From: Gammaproteobacteria bacterium Ga0077554
Lineage (GTDB): Bacteria > Pseudomonadota > Gammaproteobacteria > Ga0077554 > Ga007554
Length of the DNA stretch: 64,000 bases
Reading direction: 5' to 3'
NCBI GenBank assembly: GCA_001464585.1
Contig: LNFF01000032.1
Coordinates: 62,001-126,000, forward strand
The number at the start of each line of letters is the position of its first letter. Positions within the stretch are counted from its first letter, which is position 1. Under the pieces are notes generated by a model. It ran no database searches. It had not been told where the DNA came from and saw only the letters and a program-made list of their open reading frames with translations. Positions 1 through 8,506 of the stretch are shown here, piece by piece. The translations under genes were made by a program, and so were the position numbers.

Positions 1-971
1 GTTTTCAATACCTGCCCAGGCTGTTCTGTAATTTTCCGCACATCCACCTCAATACCTACCACGCCTGGCTCTTGTAACAAGCGCGCAAGTTGGCGGCTGC
101 TCTTTTCAACATGCGAACCGACAATCACTGCACCGGGTCGCTTCCGGCATCCTGCCTCCCGCGACACTAGCACATCCTTGTGCGTCGCACGCGCACCGCG
201 CGTAAAGCGGCCCATCGCTTCCGCAGGCACAGGCTGCGGCGGCAGATTGGCCAGCGCCTTCACCAGGCTGGCGGCGCTGCGAAACAGAAAGCGTTTGCCT
301 TGTGCGGCCGCCGCACGCACGTCTGCCGTGAAACGCGCCAGATCCTCATAATTTTCGGCATCGACAACACCGCACTGATTTTCTTGCAGCACCAACAATC
401 TGCTCAACACGCCGTTACGGATATCCTCCAGTAAAAAACGCTCAACGCTGTGCGCGGCAATGCGACCCTGGGTTTTTTCGGCAACATAATCCGGTAAAAA
501 ACTATGGCTATAACCAAACACTGAATCGCGCGCGAATTCAGTTTCATGCACGGGCACATCCACGCCATTAACTTTCAGATAATGAATGCTGTCACGCGTG
601 ACGCGCCCGCCTTCAAAAAAAGCGGGCACCAGAAAGTGTGCGTCAAATGGGCCTAATTCCTCAGCAATAACATCGGTTTCTACGGGATAATGACCACGCA
701 ACGTGGAATCAGAACGGCTCACCAATACCGGGTTAATGGCCGTCGTTTTCAGGGCGATTTTCAGGTTATGGCACACTTCACGCGTGACATCCGCCGCGCA
801 CGCCGCATCCATGCCACGGGTATTGGTAAGCACGAAGAACAGCGGTGCGGCATCAGTCAATGCTTCTTTAAGCGTGGCCACATCCCAGCGCGTCAGTAGT
901 AAACAGCCGTGAACCGTCTGTGAACCGGTGGGGTCGTCGTCGAGGACGATGATTTTGGTGGTATTGGTCAT
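1..971 (-). CDS. Four-carbon acid-sugar kinase family protein (DUF1537), 3' end outside window
   Basis: About 323 codons run from an ATG at 971 to the left edge; the C-terminal nucleotide-binding part is missing. The start is fixed by GGGAGG at 978-983. Residues 11-22 read DDDPTGSQTVHG, the hallmark N-terminus of the DUF1537 (four-carbon acid-sugar kinase, OtnK/DtnK) family, whose members phosphorylate 3- or 4-carbon-linked acid sugars such as 3-oxo-tetronates and threonate. The gene lies 58 bp behind a TPP-dependent transketolase-like gene on the same strand, and both are divergent from an IclR regulator, suggesting a small sugar-acid catabolic operon (inference). A copy of dispersed repeat B (140-183) is translated in frame inside the gene, inserting a Cys/Arg-rich stretch before a GAVIVGSHV segment. 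Substrate cannot be assigned. Confidence 0.85.
   Translation of the reverse strand, partial: MTNTTKIIVLDDDPTGSQTVHGCLLLTRWDVATLKEALTDAAPLFFVLTNTRGMDAACAADVTREVCHNLKIALKTTAINPVLVSRSDSTLRGHYPVETDVIAEELGPFDAHFLVPAFFEGGRVTRDSIHYLKVNGVDVPVHETEFARDSVFGYSHSFLPDYVAEKTQGRIAAHSVERFLLEDIRNGVLSRLLVLQENQCGVVDAENYEDLARFTADVRAAAAQGKRFLFRSAASLVKALANLPPQPVPAEAMGRFTRGARATHKDVLVSREAGCRKRPGAVIVGSHVEKSSRQLARLLQEPGVVGIEVDVRKITEQPGQVLK
140..183 (-). repeat. Repeat family B, copy 1 (in-frame inside DUF1537 kinase)
   Basis: Read on the minus strand this 44-bp unit starts with the hairpin GCACAAGGATGTGC (stem GCACA/TGTGC, loop AGGA) and ends with GGCAGGATGCCGGAAGC, which holds a second hairpin GGCA-GGA-TGCC. Three other copies lie at 26985, 43863 and 50649. 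It is translated in the sense direction here. Confidence 0.85.
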
Positions 972-984
972 GCTATACCTCCCT

Positions 985-1017
985 TTCCCCCGCTCCCGCG
1001 TGCGGGAGAGGGGGAAA
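985..1017. repeat. GC-rich hairpin between transketolase-like gene and kinase gene
   Basis: The stretch is a near-perfect palindrome (TTTCCCCC-CTCCCGC / GCGGGAG-GGGGGAAA). It separates the stop codon of the upstream gene (1030) from the ribosome-binding site of the kinase gene. A related motif occurs near 55975-55995. It could attenuate or stabilise the mRNA; it has no U-tract typical of an intrinsic terminator for the minus-strand transcript. Confidence 0.6.
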
Positions 1018-1029
1018 TTGGTCGTTAAA

Positions 1030-3231
1030 TTAGACAGCCACCAACTCCTGCGCGCGACGCGCCAGATTATCACCTGTTAAACCATTAAAACCCATAATCT
1101 CCGCGGGCGATGCGGTGGTCTCGCCGCGTTTCCAGGCAAACACATCGCGTTTAGCGGCGCGTGCGCGCAGCATGACAGGCTCCAATGTTGCACTTGGGCC
1201 ACCGCTTACGCCCAGTAATACATCGCCATCAAACAGGGCATTGAAGTGGTCATCATCAAGAAACTGATTGTCTGCCTCGGCACAGGTGTCCCACGCTACA
1301 TCGGTGGGGCGATACAGGCGGCGCGGATTAACTACGGCAACAATCTTTACACCAAAGCCAGCCGCTTTCAATTTCTCGGCGGCTTCAAATACCGGCAGCA
1401 GAATCATGTCACCCACCACCGCGAAGACTACTGTTTTCGCACCTTTATGCTCCAACAAAGTAATCGCCCCGTCAGCCAATGCACAGCGACTTTGTTCCAG
1501 TGTAGTGCGCACCGGCAACGGGCTTTTCGATGCAGTAATAACGATGCCCTTGTTGAATGTTTCCAATGCCCACGCATACGCCACTTGAATCATGTTGGCG
1601 TCCACCGGGAACAGCGGGAATATATTGCCATTACGCATCATGGCCGCGAAATACGCTTCAATTTCCGGGCGCTGGTGTGTCCAGCCATTGCGCCCCTGCT
1701 CTAACGCACCCGCCGTAAACAATGTGACGGTGCTGGGGGTCTTGCGGCGTAGCTCGGCCATGGCCTGCGTTACGGTTTGCCAGATCGGCAAGCCGTTAAT
1801 GGCAAAACTTTCATACGAACACCACAGGCTGCGCCCGCCAAACAAAGACAGCGCGACGGCGAGGCCCGCACACGCATCTTCATTGAGCGGCTCATACACC
1901 TGACCATGCGGCGCTTGATGATACAGCGCATCTTCGGTGGGATGGCGAATCTTTAACGCTTCGTTGATGTTGCCTATCGCTGACGCTTCATTACCATCGG
2001 CATTGGTCACCAGAAAACGTGGATCCTGTTTTCCCACCGCACCTACCAGTACGCCCATTGCGGTAGTAGGGACTTTACTTTCACCCACAGCAAAATCCTG
2101 TAGCGGTAGATTAGTCAACGGTGGCAACGCCAACACCGACTCTGTTACGGCGGTGCGTGACGCAGGGCCACCCCCGGCGCGGCTGAAATTATCGCGCACG
2201 ATCTGCCATGCGGCGGGTGTTAAGGCACGGCGCTGCAAGCCCGCGATCACATCCGCATTTTCCAAAGTATGCTGCGCATAAAGATTGTGTGACTTGGCAC
2301 CCAGCGCGTGTACGCCCGCACCTTTCAATTGCTTGATGATAAATACTGTGAGCTTGCCATTCAGCGCGGACTGCGCGGCCTCGTTCATGGTATCCAGCAC
2401 TGCGCCAGCAAAGGCGATGCGCTGATCGAATGAAAAGCGCGTGCTGTCAACGAATGCGCCGCTCTGATTCGTGTCATCAAACTGTTTGGCATCCACCAGG
2501 TACACGGCATCAAAGCCATGGCCTTTCCAGTACGCAATCATCTCGTCATCGGTGAACAGCGAGACCATGGAATGATGTTCCTGGCTGTAACCATTCCAGA
2601 TTAAGGTCGGCAGGAAATTGGTGATATTGGGATACGCCACATGAAAATGCATCATGGCGTTCAACACATACGGCTCCCCCATGCCGCCGTCGCCCACCGT
2701 GAAGGGGAACAAGGTACCAGGGTGCAACATGGCACCGGCCATGGCGAAGTGCTGCCCCTGTCCCAGCGGACCCGCCGGGGCGAGAATGCCGGGAATCGCG
2801 CCCGACAAATGGCCGAGCAAGCCATGCTTTTCACGGTAACGCGCACGCAGATCCTGCACGGTGCGGATGCCCATATCTTCCAGCGAAGCATCGAGGAACA
2901 TGGCGCTGTAAAACCCCGGCGCGTGATGCCCCACTTCGGTGACAATATTGGTGTGCCCGAGCATCACCAGCGCGGCATAGGCCTCGGCGCTGCTGGCAAA
3001 CCCGCCGGGATGCCCGGAGGCCTTGGCGCCGGTCATTTGCAGCGTTAAATAACGCAAGGCATCTGCCGCCAGCAGTGTCTGATATACCGCCTGCGGGTCA
3101 CGCGGATTAGCAATGGCGCGCTGGCTGGTGCTTGCAATCACGGGCTGCGCGGCGTATTCGTCCGCACCCGGCCAAGCGGCGCCGAAATGCTGGATGCCTT
3201 CGCAAAAATAGGGGATAGTGGCGCTGCTCAT
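1030..3231 (-). CDS. TPP-dependent transketolase/phosphoketolase-like enzyme
   Basis: A 733-residue protein starting at ATG 3231, chosen because AAAGGAA precedes it; a longer frame to 3297 lacks support. A thiamine-diphosphate motif is visible: GDGGMGEPYV followed about 25 residues later by WNGY, the GDG-X(~25)-N pattern that binds Mg and diphosphate. The N-terminal HPGG segment and the later GNEASAIG and YESFAI segments fit the transketolase/phosphoketolase architecture (TPP domain, pyrimidine domain, C-terminal domain). It is distant from ordinary TktA and from classical phosphoketolase, so its donor and acceptor sugars are unknown. Pairing with a DUF1537 kinase suggests that the kinase product or a related keto-sugar phosphate is cleaved or transferred here (inference). 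Confidence 0.85.
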   Translation of the reverse strand: MSSATIPYFCEGIQHFGAAWPGADEYAAQPVIASTSQRAIANPRDPQAVYQTLLAADALRYLTLQMTGAKASGHPGGFASSAEAYAALVMLGHTNIVTEVGHHAPGFYSAMFLDASLEDMGIRTVQDLRARYREKHGLLGHLSGAIPGILAPAGPLGQGQHFAMAGAMLHPGTLFPFTVGDGGMGEPYVLNAMMHFHVAYPNITNFLPTLIWNGYSQEHHSMVSLFTDDEMIAYWKGHGFDAVYLVDAKQFDDTNQSGAFVDSTRFSFDQRIAFAGAVLDTMNEAAQSALNGKLTVFIIKQLKGAGVHALGAKSHNLYAQHTLENADVIAGLQRRALTPAAWQIVRDNFSRAGGGPASRTAVTESVLALPPLTNLPLQDFAVGESKVPTTAMGVLVGAVGKQDPRFLVTNADGNEASAIGNINEALKIRHPTEDALYHQAPHGQVYEPLNEDACAGLAVALSLFGGRSLWCSYESFAINGLPIWQTVTQAMAELRRKTPSTVTLFTAGALEQGRNGWTHQRPEIEAYFAAMMRNGNIFPLFPVDANMIQVAYAWALETFNKGIVITASKSPLPVRTTLEQSRCALADGAITLLEHKGAKTVVFAVVGDMILLPVFEAAEKLKAAGFGVKIVAVVNPRRLYRPTDVAWDTCAEADNQFLDDDHFNALFDGDVLLGVSGGPSATLEPVMLRARAAKRDVFAWKRGETTASPAEIMGFNGLTGDNLARRAQELVAV

Positions 3232-3333
3232 GGCTTTATTCCTTTCATTAAAAATGGCTCTTGCAGTTATGGTACGCCTGAGCCTATAATTTCGCAATAT
3301 GTAATCGTTTTCACATTATGAAATAACTCAGCC

Positions 3334-4104
3334 ATGAATGAACTGTCAAAAGATACCCCAGTCAGTAGCATCCAGGTCATAGATCGCCTGGTGCAACTGC
3401 TGGATGCCATTGCCGCCAACGACACACCCGCCAGCCTGAAAATCCTGTCTGCCGAGACTGGCTTGCACCCTTCCACCGCACACCGCATCCTGGCTGCCCT
3501 CGGTAGCCATAGCCTGGTGGAACGCACCGCCGCCGGGCACTACCAACTGGGCGTCAAATTATTGAGCCTGGCGAGCCGTGTGCAGGAACGCGTCGACCTG
3601 CGCCGCGAAGCCCTGCCGATCATGGAGCGGTTGCGTAGCGCGCTAGGCGAAACCGTGAATTTGACGGTGCGTGAAGACGACGAAGTGGTGTATGTAGAGC
3701 GCGTTTCCAGCCACAAAACCATCCGCGTGGAACAGGTGATCGGCAGCCGCGCGCCGCTGCACGTCACCGCCGTCGGCAAACTGTTTCTCGCCCACGATGG
3801 CCACGCCGCTTGCCTCGCCTATGTGCGGCGCACAGGCCTGCCCGCCTACACCGCCAACACGCTCACGCACGCCGAACAATTATGGCAAGCCGCGCACAGC
3901 GCGCTGCAACAAGGCTATGCGCTGGATAATGAAGAAGCCGAACTGGGCGTGGGGTGCATCGGCGTGCCGGTGCGCGATGCCAGCGGTGCGATGGTGGCGG
4001 GACTATCAATCTCTGCACCGGTCCAACGGCGGCGTGATGAATGGATACCGCAGGTCATTGCGGCAGGCATGCAACTTTCGGGGCGGTTGGGGTATCATTC
4101 TTAA
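3334..4104 (+). CDS. IclR-family transcriptional regulator
   Basis: A 256-residue protein with an N-terminal winged helix-turn-helix (about residues 13-70; the recognition segment includes HPSTAHRILAALGSHSLVER) and a C-terminal IclR effector domain (ETVNLTVREDD, YVERV, PLHVTAVGKLFLA, GVGCIGVPVRD), all typical of the family and of normal length. It is transcribed away from the transketolase-like gene with about 100 bp between the two starts, the usual arrangement for an IclR regulator acting on the adjacent catabolic operon; the inducer is probably a pathway sugar acid, which is inference. No clear ribosome-binding site: the start follows AACTCAGCC. Confidence 0.93.
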   Translation: MNELSKDTPVSSIQVIDRLVQLLDAIAANDTPASLKILSAETGLHPSTAHRILAALGSHSLVERTAAGHYQLGVKLLSLASRVQERVDLRREALPIMERLRSALGETVNLTVREDDEVVYVERVSSHKTIRVEQVIGSRAPLHVTAVGKLFLAHDGHAACLAYVRRTGLPAYTANTLTHAEQLWQAAHSALQQGYALDNEEAELGVGCIGVPVRDASGAMVAGLSISAPVQRRRDEWIPQVIAAGMQLSGRLGYHS

Positions 4105-4128
4105 AGAAGTGGGATTAACAAAAACTTT

Positions 4129-4210
4129 GTCATTTCGAGCGTAGCGAGAAATCCTTATCTCGAACCAACGTGGGAAATATGCAGTATTTCTCGCTACGCT
4201 CGAAATGACA
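4129..4210. repeat. Repeat family A hairpin, between IclR gene and msrB
   Basis: Opens with GTCATTTCGAGCGTAGCG and closes with the exact complement CGCTACGCTCGAAATGAC, giving a long-stem hairpin with about 35 bp in the loop. One of about a dozen intergenic copies in the window; may act as a bidirectional terminator. Confidence 0.9.
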
Positions 4211-4260
4211 ATAAATCCAGAGATTCCTCAACCTAAAAACAAGTAATCAGGAGCAAACAC

Positions 4261-4677
4261 ATGAACAATAAAGTTTCCAAAAGCACACAAGACTGGCAAT
4301 CCACACTCACACCGGAACAATTCCGCGTATGCCGCAAAAAAGGCACTGAGCGTGCGTTTACCGGGAAGTATTGGGATCACAAAGACGCCGGGATTTATCG
4401 CTGCACGTGTTGCGGCGCCGCGCTGTTCAGCTCAGAAACCAAGTTTGATTCGGGCAGCGGCTGGCCCAGCTTTTGGGCGCCCATTACCACGGAAAATGTG
4501 ACTGCCAAGGCGGACAACAGCCTGCTTATGTCAAGGACTGAAGTGCTGTGCAGCCAGTGCGACGCGCATCTTGGACACGTGTTCAAGGATGGCCCTGAGC
4601 CGAGTGGCCTGCGTTATTGCATCAATTCTGTTTCGCTGACTTTTGATGCGAGGGCGGAAGGAAATGAGAATGAATAA
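4261..4677 (+). CDS. msrB: Peptide-methionine (R)-S-oxide reductase MsrB
   Basis: Reduces methionine-R-sulfoxide in oxidised proteins, using thioredoxin. The 138-residue protein has the family's two zinc-binding CxxC pairs (CTCCG and CSQCD), the GSGWPSF substrate motif and the catalytic cysteine in RYCINSVSL near the C-terminus; there is no signal peptide, so it acts in the cytoplasm. AGGAG precedes the ATG. The gene stands alone between two family-A hairpins, which suggests a single-gene transcription unit. Confidence 0.97.
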   Translation: MNNKVSKSTQDWQSTLTPEQFRVCRKKGTERAFTGKYWDHKDAGIYRCTCCGAALFSSETKFDSGSGWPSFWAPITTENVTAKADNSLLMSRTEVLCSQCDAHLGHVFKDGPEPSGLRYCINSVSLTFDARAEGNENE

Positions 4678-4687
4678 GAACTTCCCT

Positions 4688-4745
4688 GTCATTCCGAGCA
4701 CCGCGAGGAATCTTAAGCAAGATCCCTCTCTGCGTTCGGGATGAC
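4688..4745. repeat. Repeat family A hairpin downstream of msrB
   Basis: GTCATTCCGAGC at the left and GTTCGGGATGAC at the right pair as a hairpin; the inner part TCTTAAGCAAGATCCCTC recurs in inverted form at 45550-45606. It lies between the convergent msrB and the initiating glycosyltransferase gene, a position fit for a terminator of both. Confidence 0.85.
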
Positions 4746-4769
4746 AACCCCAGAGAGATCAAAGCGACA

Positions 4770-5783
4770 TCAAGTCGACGCAATATTTTTAGCATACATA
4801 GGCGCAACACGCTCTACCAGCCCATAGGTAATGCACAGCACCACCACCGCCCCACCCAACGCCACCAACCGCATTTCCGGCATGGCATGAGCCCACAACG
4901 CCAACCCCGCCAGCACGCTATTAACCACAATCACGCCCCACAGAATGCGCCCATGACTCCAACCCAGCGGACGATGCAATCGCTGGTACGCGTGGGAGCG
5001 ATGCGCTGCATACCAGCGTTCGCCTGCCATCACCCGCCGCGCCAGGGTCACCGTGGCATCAAACCAGAATACCCCGTACAAAATCACCCACAACACCACG
5101 GGCACATCGAACCACACCTCGCCCGCCAGCGCAAATACGGCTATTAAAAGGCCTAGCACACTGCTGCCCACATCGCCCATAAAAATCCTGGCGCGTGGCC
5201 AGTTCCATAGCAGAAAACCCGCCACCGCCGCCGCCAATACCCATGCTGGAATCGCCAACGCGGCCCCGCCCGCCTGCCACAGGAAAAAACCGCCCACCCC
5301 CAGCACAAACAACACCTCGACCCCCGCAATGCCGTCGGTGCCGTCCATAAAATTAAACAGGTTGATCGACCAGACAATGGCAAAAACCGCCAGCCCTGCA
5401 CCCCACCAACCCAGTGGCAGATCGGCCACACCCAGCGCCGCAACGCTACCGCCCGCCACTAAAAAATGCACCAACGCCCGCCAACGCGCCGGAAGGTCAT
5501 GGTGATCATCCCAGTAGCCTATTCCCGCCAGCAACGCCGCACCCGGCAAAAATGCCAGCGCCTGCGCCAACGACCATACCCCCCAAAAAACTGACCCAAC
5601 CCCCGCCACCAGCCACAGCAATATAAACACCAGTCCACCACCGCGTGGCGTCGCCAGGGTATGTGATGAACGGGCATTGGGGTTATCAAGCAGTCCCTGG
5701 GCAAGCGCGTAGAGACGAAAACGGCCCACGAGGAACCAGGATGCAAGAAAAGCGAACAGCAGAGATAAGGTCAGTATTAGCAT
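4770..5783 (-). CDS. WecA/WbpL-like undecaprenyl-phosphate sugar-1-phosphate transferase
   Basis: A 337-residue integral membrane protein of glycosyltransferase family 4 (MraY/WecA type), which moves a sugar-1-phosphate from a UDP-sugar to undecaprenyl phosphate and so starts polysaccharide units on the inner face of the membrane. Family signatures are present: YWDDHHDLPARWR in the first cytoplasmic loop, NLFNFMDGTDGIAG and FMGDVGSS. Around ten hydrophobic segments are visible. The ATG at 5783 (MLILTLSLL) gives the normal length; a longer open frame runs back into the epimerase remnant and is an artefact. In Pseudomonas O-antigen loci a WbpV-like epimerase sits directly before WbpL; here the same neighbour is split off by the accessory array at 5.85-11.4 kb. 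Confidence 0.93.
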   Translation of the reverse strand: MLILTLSLLFAFLASWFLVGRFRLYALAQGLLDNPNARSSHTLATPRGGGLVFILLWLVAGVGSVFWGVWSLAQALAFLPGAALLAGIGYWDDHHDLPARWRALVHFLVAGGSVAALGVADLPLGWWGAGLAVFAIVWSINLFNFMDGTDGIAGVEVLFVLGVGGFFLWQAGGAALAIPAWVLAAAVAGFLLWNWPRARIFMGDVGSSVLGLLIAVFALAGEVWFDVPVVLWVILYGVFWFDATVTLARRVMAGERWYAAHRSHAYQRLHRPLGWSHGRILWGVIVVNSVLAGLALWAHAMPEMRLVALGGAVVVLCITYGLVERVAPMYAKNIAST

Positions 5784-5853
5784 GGCGCTCACTTTACCTT
5801 GTTTTGGACGAATATTCCTAGCTCCATATAAATGGCGGTACTCCGCAGGAACG

Positions 5854-6196
5854 TCAGGCGCGATCACCGCTCGTTTGAAACCATTCCGCAGTTTCCGCCA
5901 GCCCTTGCCCCATAGTGAATGGCGGCGTCCACCCCAGCTCCCGCCGAATTTTGGAACTATCAATCACTAAAGAATCCAGCAGCCGTTCCACCTGCGCCGA
6001 TTTGCCAGTCAACTGACCCGCTAAACGCAGCAAGGCGGGTGGCACAGGCAACAAACGCGCCGGACGCCCCACAATACGCCAGATCAACTCTGGCGTTGAT
6101 ACATCCTCGCCGTCGCTTACCAGATAAGTTTGACCAACCGCAGCGGGGTATTCCAAGAAAAAATGATGGTGGTATCGACAAGATTACCGGCATAAA
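5854..6196 (-). pseudogene. Epimerase 3'-end fragment 1 (next to the WbpL-like gene)
   Basis: About 340 bp matching the last third of the full epimerase gene at 11444-12412. The last 100 codons are open and end in a stop at 5854; the residues VSDGEDVSTPELI, LPVPPALLRLAG and VERLLDSLVIDSSKIRREL match the full protein. It carries a 9-bp in-frame deletion (RIVGRP instead of RIATSLGRP) and frameshifting indels near 6155-6175. It is the most diverged copy and lies directly upstream of the WbpL-like gene, so it may be the original 3' end left behind when DNA was inserted (inference). Confidence 0.85.
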
Positions 6197-6225
6197 CAAT
6201 AAATCAGCATTTACCCGGCGCCAGA

Positions 6226-6274
6226 TAAAGGATGATTATCATCCGTTGCACGGATGATAATCATCCTTTATAAT
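6226..6274 (+). promoter_or_regulatory. Promoter with nested palindromic operator for the DUF4143 ATPase gene
   Basis: Two perfect 20-bp inverted arms (6226-6245 and 6251-6270) are separated by TTGCA; each arm also contains the smaller palindrome GGATGATTATCATCC or its mirror. A sigma70-like promoter lies inside: -35 TTGCAC (6246-6251), a 17-bp spacer that is essentially the right arm, and -10 TATAAT (6269-6274). A protein binding the palindrome would block RNA polymerase. Transcription would start about 6280-6282, at the ATG itself. Confidence 0.75.
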
Positions 6275-6281
6275 GATCCAC

Positions 6282-7556
6282 ATGTATACAAGACATATCC
6301 TTCCCTTACTCCATGAGGCACTGGCAGATACGCCCGTTGTGTTGCTGAACGGTGCGCGTCAGACGGGTAAAAGTACGCTGGTGCAATCACTATCAGCAGC
6401 ACACACACGCCGCTATTTAACACTGGATGATCGCGTCACCTTGACTGCCGCCAAAGGTGATCCTGAAGGATTTATTGCGGGTCTTAATGAACCAGTCACG
6501 CTGGATGAGGTACAGCGCGCGCCGGAACTTTTCCTTGCCATCAAGGCGGCGGTGGATCGTGATCGCCGGCCAGGGCGATTCTTGCTGACTGGCTCGGCCA
6601 ATGTGCTGCTTTTGCCTGATATTGCCGATTCCCTTGCGGGCCGCATGGAAGTGCTATCGCTCTGGCCGTTGTCGAGCGCTGAAATTGCCGAAGCGCCCAC
6701 CACCAACCTGGCGGACTGGTTGTTTGACGGCCCGATGAATGCACTAAAAATCCCTCCCTGCGACCGGACGCAACTGGTTGGAAAACTACTCTCTGGCGGC
6801 TTCCCGGAAGCGGTGAGCCGAAGCTCGCCACGGCGTCGCGCCGCGTGGTTTGACAGTTACCTGCAAGCCATTATGCAGCGCGATGTGCGTGACTTGGCCA
6901 ACGTTGAGCAGCTAACCGCTATTCCTGATTTAATCCAGTTACTGGCCACCCGCAGCGCAACGCTACTGAATTTTGCTGAAATATCCCGTTCTAGCGGACT
7001 GCCGCAAACGACGTTAAAACGTTATTTCAGCCTGCTGGAAACGCTATTTTTAGTGTACAGATTACCGTCTTGGGAGCGCAACATAGGCAAGCGTTTAGTA
7101 AAAGCCCCTAAGATATTCTTGCCGGATAGTGGTCTGCTGGCACACCTGGTCGAATTGTCACAAGAACGCTTGACGGGGGGGGCAAGTTTGCCAGGCGGAC
7201 TGGTTGAAACCTTCGTGCTGAGCGAGTTACTCAAACATCTGGCGTTTTCTGAAAAGCACTTAACCCTGTGGCACTACCGCACCCAGTCTAATATTGAGGT
7301 CGATTTTGTGCTGGAGAACCGGCTGGGAAAGCTAACGGGCATTGAGGTCAAGGCCAGCAGCAATGTAGACGGCAAAGATTTCAAAGGATTACGCCACCTG
7401 AAAGAAACCGAACCGCAGGCTTTCCAACGCGGCATCGTACTGTATAGTGGACGCGAAGTCGTGCCATTCGCTGCTGACCTGTTTGCAGTGCCTTTGTCGA
7501 TGTGGTGGGCAGTTAGCTTGGTCAGTATTACACCGCAGGAACGCCTTCAGGCATGA
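6282..7556 (+). CDS. AAA-family ATPase with DUF4143 domain
   Basis: A 424-residue protein with Walker A GARQTGKSTLV (near residue 25), Walker B PVTLDEVQRAPELF and an arginine-finger-like GSANVLLL segment, followed by a C-terminal DUF4143 domain (KAPKIFLPDSGLLAHL, then a nuclease-like ...EVDFVLE...GIEVKAS core). These ATPases are common accessory genes of unknown function, often with toxin-antitoxin or defence genes. ATG 6282 (MYTRHIL) is preferred over ATG 6273 because the latter overlaps the -10 box; the mRNA would be leaderless. It is the only plus-strand gene in the array, and its 3' end overlaps epimerase fragment 2 by about 10 bp. Confidence 0.9.
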   Translation: MYTRHILPLLHEALADTPVVLLNGARQTGKSTLVQSLSAAHTRRYLTLDDRVTLTAAKGDPEGFIAGLNEPVTLDEVQRAPELFLAIKAAVDRDRRPGRFLLTGSANVLLLPDIADSLAGRMEVLSLWPLSSAEIAEAPTTNLADWLFDGPMNALKIPPCDRTQLVGKLLSGGFPEAVSRSSPRRRAAWFDSYLQAIMQRDVRDLANVEQLTAIPDLIQLLATRSATLLNFAEISRSSGLPQTTLKRYFSLLETLFLVYRLPSWERNIGKRLVKAPKIFLPDSGLLAHLVELSQERLTGGASLPGGLVETFVLSELLKHLAFSEKHLTLWHYRTQSNIEVDFVLENRLGKLTGIEVKASSNVDGKDFKGLRHLKETEPQAFQRGIVLYSGREVVPFAADLFAVPLSMWWAVSLVSITPQERLQA

Positions 7557-7808
7557 TTACCGCTCCCCTGAAACCACTGCGCAGTTTCCGCCAACCCCTG
7601 CTCCATCGTAAACGGCGGCGTCCACCCCAGCTCCCGCCGGATTTTGGAGCTGTCAATCACCAAAGAATCCAGCAGCCGCTCCACCTCCGCCGGCAAGGCG
7701 GGTGGTACAGGCAGCAATCGCGCCGGACGCCCCAGTGAAGTGGCAATACGCCGGATCAACTCTGGGGTTGATACATCCTCGCCGTCACTTACCAGATAGG
7801 TTTGACTG
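7547..7808 (-). pseudogene. Epimerase 3'-end fragment 2
   Basis: Open frame of 80-90 codons matching the C-terminus of the full epimerase (VSDGEDVSTPELIRRIATSL ... SSKIRRELGWTPPF). An in-frame deletion removes the LRLAGRLTGKSA segment. Nearly identical to fragment 4 over its first 120 bp, so these two are sister copies. After the shared GTTTGAC (about 7798-7804) the sequence switches to the tail found before the coiled-coil gene at 10994. Confidence 0.85.
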
Positions 7809-7869
7809 GCGTCCACAGCCTGCCTGGGTACGGCGCTTTCGCAGCCAAAGGAGAGGGGATTTTAGTTTT

Positions 7870-7956
7870 TCCATATCCAAACCTGGACTTTCAGGCAGAC
7901 GCCAGCTCCAGCCTCTTTATCTATTCGCCCAATTCTGGCACCCAAACGGTCTTGAT
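7870..7956 (-). pseudogene. Remnant of the coiled-coil gene (copy of 11073-11160)
   Basis: Matches the 3' end of the small coiled-coil gene at 11073-11297 (shared CAGGCAGAC, CTCCAGCCTCTTT, CTATTCG, CAATTCTGGCA, CCAAACGGTCT), then breaks off. The intervening tail GGCGTCCACAGCCTGC also matches, so a block of coiled-coil 3' end plus tail plus epimerase fragment has been duplicated. Confidence 0.8.
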
Positions 7957-7990
7957 TCCACCGTACCTGCGCTGCCATCCGCACCACTGA

Positions 7991-8506
7991 TCACGCCTTC
8001 ATCAATCTATTTTCAACAGTTGCCAGCATAACGCATAGCGTCATCGGACTAACGGGCGATTCCAGAAAACCGTGCGATAAATAGAATCGTTTTGCTGGCT
8101 CAGAGAGCGCGTGAACGAGCAGCGCCGCTACACCTGCAATCGTAGATGCTTGCAGGGCGCGAAGCAGCGCATCCCGCAACAAAGCACTGCCAATGCCGCG
8201 ATTATGATAATCCTTATGCACAGCCAATCGTCCCAGCACTAAAACAGGCACGGGATCGGGCATATTGCGCCGCAGGGTCTTGGGGGCTTCTTTGTGGCCA
8301 ATAGCCCCTGCCGATAAACAGTAATAGCCGACCACTGCTTTGCCATGACACACAACATAAGTGCGCGATGCGCCAGAGCGGTTATTTCGCAGCGCGCGTT
8401 TTTTCAGCCATGCATTAAGCCCCAGCTCCCCGCAATCAAACATTTCAAGAGGGTGGTCTTCCGCAAGCGGGACGGGTGCCGACAACGTGCCCGCTGTCAT
8501 TCCCAC
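7991..8506 (-). CDS. GNAT-family toxin of a TacAT/AtaRT-type toxin-antitoxin pair
   Basis: A 171-residue GCN5-type N-acetyltransferase. The acetyl-CoA loop reads NRGIGSALLRDAL and the preceding strand VPVLVLGRLAVHKDY; the C-terminal ALSEPAKRFYLSHGF with its tyrosine and F/P segment is typical of toxins that acetylate aminoacyl-tRNA and so stop translation. It overlaps the DUF1778 gene by 10 bp, the standard antitoxin-first order of this class. The toxin role follows from family and context; target tRNA is unknown. Confidence 0.9.
   Translation of the reverse strand: MGMTAGTLSAPVPLAEDHPLEMFDCGELGLNAWLKKRALRNNRSGASRTYVVCHGKAVVGYYCLSAGAIGHKEAPKTLRRNMPDPVPVLVLGRLAVHKDYHNRGIGSALLRDALLRALQASTIAGVAALLVHALSEPAKRFYLSHGFLESPVSPMTLCVMLATVENRLMKA

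Noticed and set aside
5784-5963. N-terminal extension of the WbpL-like transferase (60 extra codons)
   Set aside because: The extension is the sequence around epimerase fragment 1 and a charged stretch without homology; ATG 5783 begins the first membrane helix.
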